DNA of 8,475 bases from Actinomycetota bacterium (GTDB taxonomy: Bacteria > Actinomycetota > Acidimicrobiia > Acidimicrobiales > JAHWLA01). The notes beneath the pieces were generated by a model, which searched no databases, was not told the origin of the DNA, and saw only the letters and a list, made by a program, of their open reading frames with translations. Where the stretch lies: contig JAHWLA010000118.1 of NCBI GenBank assembly GCA_019347595.1, positions 1 through 8,475 of the forward strand. The letters run 5' to 3'. Below are positions 4,745 to 8,475 of the stretch, piece after piece. Numbering within the stretch: the stretch's first letter is position 1; every line of letters starts with the position of its first letter. Made by a program: the position numbers and the translations under genes.

Positions 4745-7507
4745 TCAGTCCAGGGCGGCGACCGCCACCACGGGCGTCGGCGGCGGGTTGCTGCCGAGCG
4801 AGCCGTGGAACGGCTTGGAGCTGAAGTTGAAGATGCCGCCGTCCTCGGCGACCATCAGGTAGCCGTCGCCGAAGCGAACCATGCCGGTAACCGGGCGGTT
4901 GAGCGGCGTGCTTCCCATGGAGCCGCGGAAGGCGGCGCTGAAGGCGAACACGCCGCCGTCGGATGCCACCAGCCAGTAGCCGTCGTTGTCGCCGTCGGGG
5001 ACGAGCGACTGCACCGGGGCGTTGAGTCGGTGGCCGCCCATGGACCCGCGGAAGGCGGCGTTGCCGAAGGCGAAGATCCCGCCGTCGGAGGCGACCATGT
5101 AGTAGCCGCCGCCGTCCGGGGTCGCCACCGAGTCGAGCACCGGCCCGTTGAGGGGAACGCCGAGCATGTGGCCATGGAAGGGCGCGCCGCCGAACGGCAT
5201 GGCGCGTCCCTTGGTGGTGAAGACCCAGTAGCCGGAGCCGCCCGGGTGGGCGGACATGCTCGTCACCGTCTCCCCGGCCGGGAGCCCACCGGGCTGACCG
5301 ACGTGGCGGGCGGTGCCGTAGGAGAAGATCTCGCCGCGGGCGGTCAGCAGCCAGTAGCCGTTGCCGTCGGGCGTGGGCTCGATGTCGACGACGTCGGTAC
5401 GGGCGCCGTTGAGGGCGCCGAGGTGCTGGGCGTCGCCGAAGGCGTAGACGTGGCCGGCCTGGTCGACCATCCAGTACCCCGAGCGGGGCGCCGGCGGCGG
5501 GGGCGCCGTCGTGGTGCTCGTCGTGGTGGGCGGCGGGGACGGCGCGGCGGCCGTCGTGAAGTACACGAGCTCGTCGAACGACATGGTGAGCCCGCCGCTG
5601 TCCTTCACGCCGGTCACGCGCAAGTGGTGCGGGCGCAGCTCGGTGAGCGCAGCAGACGGGGTAACCGTGAGTACCCGCGTGGTGGCGTCGTAGGTGCGCG
5701 TGGCGGCGACGCGGGCGTTCGTGCGCCCGTCGACCAACTGCACGTTGTCCGGGTCCGTCACCGTGGCCGCGTCCATGTCGTCGGCGAACGTCACGGACAA
5801 TGTCTGCGACACCGGCACCTCGACTGCTCCGTTGGCGAGGTTGGTGTCCTCTACCCACACGTGCTCCGCTGAAGCGGTGACGTCGACGGTGTTCAGGCCG
5901 CGGGTCACGGTGACGGAGTACGTGCTCGGGGAAATCGACGGGTGGAAGTTCCACACCCGGACGAGGTACGCGCCCGCCGTGGACGCGTTGACGGTCAGCG
6001 TCTCGGGTTGATCGGCACCCGTGATGTCGATCCGCCCGGCATCGCGGCCGTCGGGTTCGAAGACCTCGATGACCGGGTCCATGGCGTACCGGTCGGCGAC
6101 GGTATCGCTCTCCGGAGTCACGGTGAGCGTCAACGAAGTGGGCGTGGCGACGTCGATGCGATACCAGTCCTCGTCGCCTTCCGGGCCGATTCGCGCCGTG
6201 TGGGAGTCACCGATCGCAGTGACGCGTGCGGGCACGTCGTTGGGCTCGTCGTCGTCCGCGCCGCGCGGGCCGATGGCGGGCGAAGCCGTGGCCCCCACGG
6301 CGGCGCCGATGTCGAGGAACCCCCAGCCGTAGTAGTCGTCGATCCCGGCCGGGCCGCGGTCGGCGGCCGTGGCCCGCAGCCGCTCGACCACCTGGGTCGC
6401 CGTCCACGACGGGTTCTGCGTACGAACGATGGTGGCTGCGGCGGCGACCAGCGGGCTGGCGAACGAGGTGCCGGCGCCCTTGTAGTACATCTCGGTGACG
6501 TCGTTGCCCGTCCCCGCGATGGCGCGGCCGGGCGCAACGAGGTCGACCCACGGCCCGTAGTTGGAGAACGACACCACCCCGCCCTCGGCATCGGAGGCAC
6601 CCACCGCAAAGGCCCGCGGGTGGGCGGCCGGGAAGAACGGGCGGTTCGTGCCCTCGTTGCCCGACGCGGCCACCACCACGACATTGCGGTCCGCGGCGTA
6701 GTCGACCGCGGCGTCGAGCGCCGGGCTCGTATCGGGACCCCCGAGCGAGAGGTTCACCACGGTGGCGCCGTTGTCGACGGCCCACGTAATGCCCTCGGCG
6801 ATGTCGGAATCACTACCGTTGCCCGTGGCGTCGAGTGCCCGGACCGGGATGATCTTCGCCCCCCACGACGCACCGGCGATGCCGCGCCCGTTGTTCGTAG
6901 TAGCCGCAGCCATGCCTGCCACCATCGTGCCGTGGCCTTCCTCGTCCTGCGGGTTGCTGTCGCCGGCACCGACGACGTCTATACCGGGGAGGAGGCTGTC
7001 GACGAGGTCGGGGTGATCGAGGTCGACGCCGGTGTCGACGATGGCGATCTTCTGGGTCGCCGCCGCCTTGGCGCCGCTGTCCCAGGCCCGTTCGAAGCCC
7101 GCGCCTGTCAGATACTCAGCCTGGTGCTGCGCGTAGTGCGTGTCGTTGGGCGCAGCCGCGGCGCGGCGGCGGTAGTCGAGCGTCACGGCGGCGACCCGGC
7201 GGTCGCGGGCGAGTGCGTCACGCACCGCCTCGGCGCCACGCCCGCGCGTCTCCACGACGACGAAGCCGGTGCGTCCGACGGGGTTGCCGAGGACCAGGCC
7301 GTGGTCACGGGCGACCGTGGCGGCGGGTGCGCCTGCGAAGCGGACGAGCACGCGGTCGGATGCGAACTCCGGCACGCGCGCCTTGTCCGGACGCGAGCGG
7401 GCGACGTCAGGCAGTTCAGGCGGCGCCGCCATGCTGGGCCGGCCACCTGCAGCGACGACGAGCACGACGAGGAGAGCAGCGAGAAGGGGGCGGCGCACGG
7501 GTTCCAT
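4745..7507 (-). CDS. Secreted S8 (subtilisin-like) serine protease with PPC, Ig-like and C-terminal propeller-like repeats
   Basis: A 920-residue multidomain exported protease. Signal peptide: MEPVRR n-region, hydrophobic 7-20, likely cut near SMA-AP (27/28). A fervidolysin-like propeptide spans about 50-115. The S8 domain (about 135-405) has Asp158 (IVDTGVD), His192 (GHGTMVAG), oxyanion Asn284 (SGNEG) and Ser348 (GTSFASP), so it should be active. Next come a PPC domain (about 418-535, DEPNDVPARVT and GDEDWYRIDV), an Ig-like Big_5-type domain (about 560-652, VPVSQTLSVTFADDMD), a Thr/Pro linker (655-674) and six repeats of about 40 residues (677-915). The ATG at 7507 gives a normal signal peptide but has no clear ribosome site. 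An alternative GTG at 7558, overlapping the upstream TAG, would add 17 residues. The DUF421 gene ends 50 bases upstream; the DM13 gene starts 23 bases downstream. Substrate unknown; the repeats may mediate binding to the surface or polymers. Confidence 0.93.
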   Translation of the reverse strand: MEPVRRPLLAALLVVLVVAAGGRPSMAAPPELPDVARSRPDKARVPEFASDRVLVRFAGAPAATVARDHGLVLGNPVGRTGFVVVETRGRGAEAVRDALARDRRVAAVTLDYRRRAAAAPNDTHYAQHQAEYLTGAGFERAWDSGAKAAATQKIAIVDTGVDLDHPDLVDSLLPGIDVVGAGDSNPQDEEGHGTMVAGMAAATTNNGRGIAGASWGAKIIPVRALDATGNGSDSDIAEGITWAVDNGATVVNLSLGGPDTSPALDAAVDYAADRNVVVVAASGNEGTNRPFFPAAHPRAFAVGASDAEGGVVSFSNYGPWVDLVAPGRAIAGTGNDVTEMYYKGAGTSFASPLVAAAATIVRTQNPSWTATQVVERLRATAADRGPAGIDDYYGWGFLDIGAAVGATASPAIGPRGADDDEPNDVPARVTAIGDSHTARIGPEGDEDWYRIDVATPTSLTLTVTPESDTVADRYAMDPVIEVFEPDGRDAGRIDITGADQPETLTVNASTAGAYLVRVWNFHPSISPSTYSVTVTRGLNTVDVTASAEHVWVEDTNLANGAVEVPVSQTLSVTFADDMDAATVTDPDNVQLVDGRTNARVAATRTYDATTRVLTVTPSAALTELRPHHLRVTGVKDSGGLTMSFDELVYFTTAAAPSPPPTTTSTTTAPPPPAPRSGYWMVDQAGHVYAFGDAQHLGALNGARTDVVDIEPTPDGNGYWLLTARGEIFSYGTARHVGQPGGLPAGETVTSMSAHPGGSGYWVFTTKGRAMPFGGAPFHGHMLGVPLNGPVLDSVATPDGGGYYMVASDGGIFAFGNAAFRGSMGGHRLNAPVQSLVPDGDNDGYWLVASDGGVFAFSAAFRGSMGSTPLNRPVTGMVRFGDGYLMVAEDGGIFNFSSKPFHGSLGSNPPPTPVVAVAALD
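4748..5479 (-). repeat. Six tandem ~42-residue protein repeats (GYWxVxxDGGxFxFG type) in the protease C-terminus
   Basis: Units begin with G-Y-W/Y/L at residues 677, 717, 759, 801, 843 and 882, at bases 5479, 5359, 5233, 5107, 4981 and 4864, spaced 40, 42, 42, 42 and 39 residues. Each has GYWxV, a turn, an xFxFG strand, then a phrase such as FRGSMG and LNxPV. Units 4 and 5 are closest, sharing near-identical DNA around 4916-4936 and 5037-5057, which suggests recent duplication. The pattern fits a beta-propeller or beta-solenoid, four short strands per unit. Repeats of this style are frequent in secreted proteins of Acidimicrobiia-like actinobacteria. Confidence 0.85.
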
Positions 7508-7557
7508 TGTCGCGGGTCGCGGCCCGAAAACGAACGCAGTGCGCGGCGGCGCCGCCA

Positions 7558-8022
7558 CTACGGGTTGACGGTGAAGATGCCTTCCTTGGGGACGACCGTC
7601 ACCGTCCCGTTCCGTTCGAGAACGGCGTACTTGATCTGATCGAGGCGCTCGAGGCCCCGCAGCTCGCGAGCGTGCTCGATGATGTCGTCGGCGCTGACGC
7701 GGGACTTCTTCAGCCTGTCCTCGTGCATCTGCCCGTCCTCGATCAGTAGCAAGGGTGCGTCGTTGACGAACTTGTCGATCTTGCTGGAGCGGATCGTCAC
7801 GACCGACAGCGCGATATCAGCCCCCAGGAGCGTGACGACGATGAGGAACGCATTCGTCATCGATTCGTCGCCGTCGATGAGGGCCTGCTGCACCGCCTCG
7901 GAGATGATCAGCAGCAGGACGGCGTCGAAGGTGGTGATCTGGGCCAGCGACCGCTTTCCGGTGAGACGGAATACCACGAGGAGGAAGCCGTAGACGGCGA
8001 GGGCGCGAATGATGGAGTCCAC
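7558..8022 (-). CDS. YetF/YcaP-type DUF421 membrane protein
   Basis: A 154-residue protein with the DUF421 layout. There are three hydrophobic segments, about 4-20, 32-48 and 57-77, with the family hallmark RLTGKRSLAQITTFD (19-33) between the first two. A soluble C-terminal domain follows: NDAPLLLIEDGQMHEDRLKK (87-106), SADDIIEHARELRGLERLDQ (110-129) and a final strand pair AVLERNGTVTVVPK (133-146). The length is somewhat short of long family members such as YetF but usual for actinobacterial ones. The family's biochemical role is unsettled. The GTG start at 8022 has AGGAGG 4 bases upstream, and this site overlaps the TAG of the preceding gene, 8 bases away, so the two are almost surely co-transcribed. 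The TAG at 7560-7558 shares a base with a possible GTG of the protease. Confidence 0.9.
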   Translation of the reverse strand: MDSIIRALAVYGFLLVVFRLTGKRSLAQITTFDAVLLLIISEAVQQALIDGDESMTNAFLIVVTLLGADIALSVVTIRSSKIDKFVNDAPLLLIEDGQMHEDRLKKSRVSADDIIEHARELRGLERLDQIKYAVLERNGTVTVVPKEGIFTVNP

Positions 8023-8026
8023 GTGG

Positions 8027-8032
8027 CCTCCT
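8027..8032 (-). promoter_or_regulatory. Ribosome binding site overlapping the upstream stop codon
   Basis: On the minus strand TAGGAGGCCACGTG joins the TAG stop of the upstream gene (8033-8031), a perfect AGGAGG and the DUF421 GTG start (8022-8020). The 4-base spacer is short, but the match is the strongest in the window. It fixes the start and supports an operon. Confidence 0.75.
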
Positions 8033-8475
8033 ACGGGAAGATGAACTGGGACAGGCGGACGGGCGGGTGGCCCTCGACGGCGATCGTTCCCCCGTTGCGC
8101 CACACGTCCTCGTAGAGCACCGAGAACACGACCGTGGCGGCCGTGGCCTCGGCGGCGAGTTTGAAGGTGTAGACGATCTGGTCGCCGCCGGTCTCGACGC
8201 TTTCGGGCTCGGGGTAGACCTCCTCGATCTGCATGCCGTCGGCGTAACCGCGGTCGATGGCAATGCGCGCCTCGCTCGACACCGCCCCCTGCTGGAGCAC
8301 GATGCGGATGCTCGACGGCGACCGGTGTCGGACGAACCGCGCGTACTCGACCTCGTAGGCGCCATCGCTGCTTTGCGCCGTGGTGCCGGCCAGCGGGCCG
8401 TGGCCGAACAGCCCGACGCCCGCCAGGACGACGACGATCGCCATCGCCCCCCACCCGATGCGCTGGACCGTCCAC
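8031..8475 (-). CDS. Membrane-anchored DUF421-partner protein, 5' end cut by window edge
   Basis: The frame is open to the right edge and gives at least 147 residues. The visible start, WTVQRIGWGAMAIVVVLAGV, leads into a single hydrophobic helix of about 19 residues, followed by an extracytoplasmic beta-rich domain with VEYARFVRHRSPSSIRI and an ending GGTIAVEGHPPVRLSQFIFP. An internal ATG at 8444 would cut into the helix, so the true start is probably just outside the window. From memory, small proteins of this form, with one helix and an SQF-x-P-like end, commonly precede DUF421 genes; this is recall rather than a search. The stop is 8 bases upstream of the DUF421 start, so the two probably work together in the membrane. 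No enzymatic motif is visible. Confidence 0.8.
   Translation of the reverse strand, partial: WTVQRIGWGAMAIVVVLAGVGLFGHGPLAGTTAQSSDGAYEVEYARFVRHRSPSSIRIVLQQGAVSSEARIAIDRGYADGMQIEEVYPEPESVETGGDQIVYTFKLAAEATAATVVFSVLYEDVWRNGGTIAVEGHPPVRLSQFIFP

Noticed and set aside
4722..5954. Upstream extension of the DM13 frame into the protease repeats
   Set aside because: It is a low-complexity Arg/His-rich shadow of the repeat region. The GTG at 4721 gives a normal anchor helix and DM13 domain.
7545..7556. A 12-base perfect palindrome (GGCGGC/GCCGCC) just past the DUF421 stop
   Set aside because: As a hairpin it leaves only a 4-base stem with a 4-base loop and has no clean T-run. GC palindromes of this size are expected by chance here, and the genes around it look co-transcribed.
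5942..7639. A 565-codon open frame on the plus strand, antisense to the protease
   Set aside because: Composition is Arg/Gly/Asp/Val-biased with no recognisable fold. The opposite strand encodes an intact S8 catalytic triad, so this is a GC-driven shadow.
1..8475. Search for CRISPR arrays, tRNA or rRNA genes, insertion sequences and phage or defence genes
   Set aside because: No spaced direct repeats, cloverleaf-like segments, transposase motifs or terminal inverted repeats were seen by eye. The only repeats are the in-frame protease units.

Overview
The window is high-GC, and every gene has strongly GC-biased third codon positions and frequent GTG starts. The long secreted protease ends in 'GYWxVxxDGGxFxFG' repeats joined by a Thr/Pro linker. 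This repeat style is common in high-GC Actinomycetota, especially Acidimicrobiia, so I infer a chromosomal segment from an uncultured or environmental actinobacterium of that kind. No mobile element, RNA gene, CRISPR array or phage gene is visible.

Layout: the last 30 codons of an unrecognised plus-strand gene (2-94) converge on a minus-strand block that fills the rest of the window. In transcription order (right to left) the block runs: an edge-truncated membrane-anchored protein (8031-8475); a YetF/DUF421-type membrane protein (7558-8022); a 920-residue secreted S8 (subtilisin-like) protease with PPC, Ig-like and C-terminal propeller-like repeats (4745-7507); a membrane-anchored DM13-domain protein (4251-4721); methionine-(R)-sulfoxide reductase msrB (3835-4254); a two-helix membrane protein with a general-stress-protein-like cytoplasmic domain (3087-3755); a secreted CocE/NonD X-Pro-peptidase-like serine hydrolase (1136-3043); and an epoxide-hydrolase-type alpha/beta hydrolase (168-1139).

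Spacing suggests two transcription units. The first runs from the edge gene to msrB, with gaps of 8, 50 and 23 bases and a 4-base GTGA overlap between the DM13 gene and msrB. The second runs from the stress-like gene to the epoxide hydrolase, with a 43-base gap and a 4-base ATGA overlap. A 79-base gap (3756-3834) separates them; it holds a weak hairpin and a possible stress-sigma promoter.

Four consecutive products (DUF421, protease, DM13, partial upstream protein) are membrane-bound or secreted, and MsrB repairs oxidised methionine. An envelope-maintenance or oxidative-stress theme is a reasonable inference but is not proven by the sequence. No clearly new defence or mobile system is seen. 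The most interesting points are the translationally coupled DM13-msrB pair, the protease-propeller fusion, and the membrane protein whose N- and C-terminal halves may pair around two helices.
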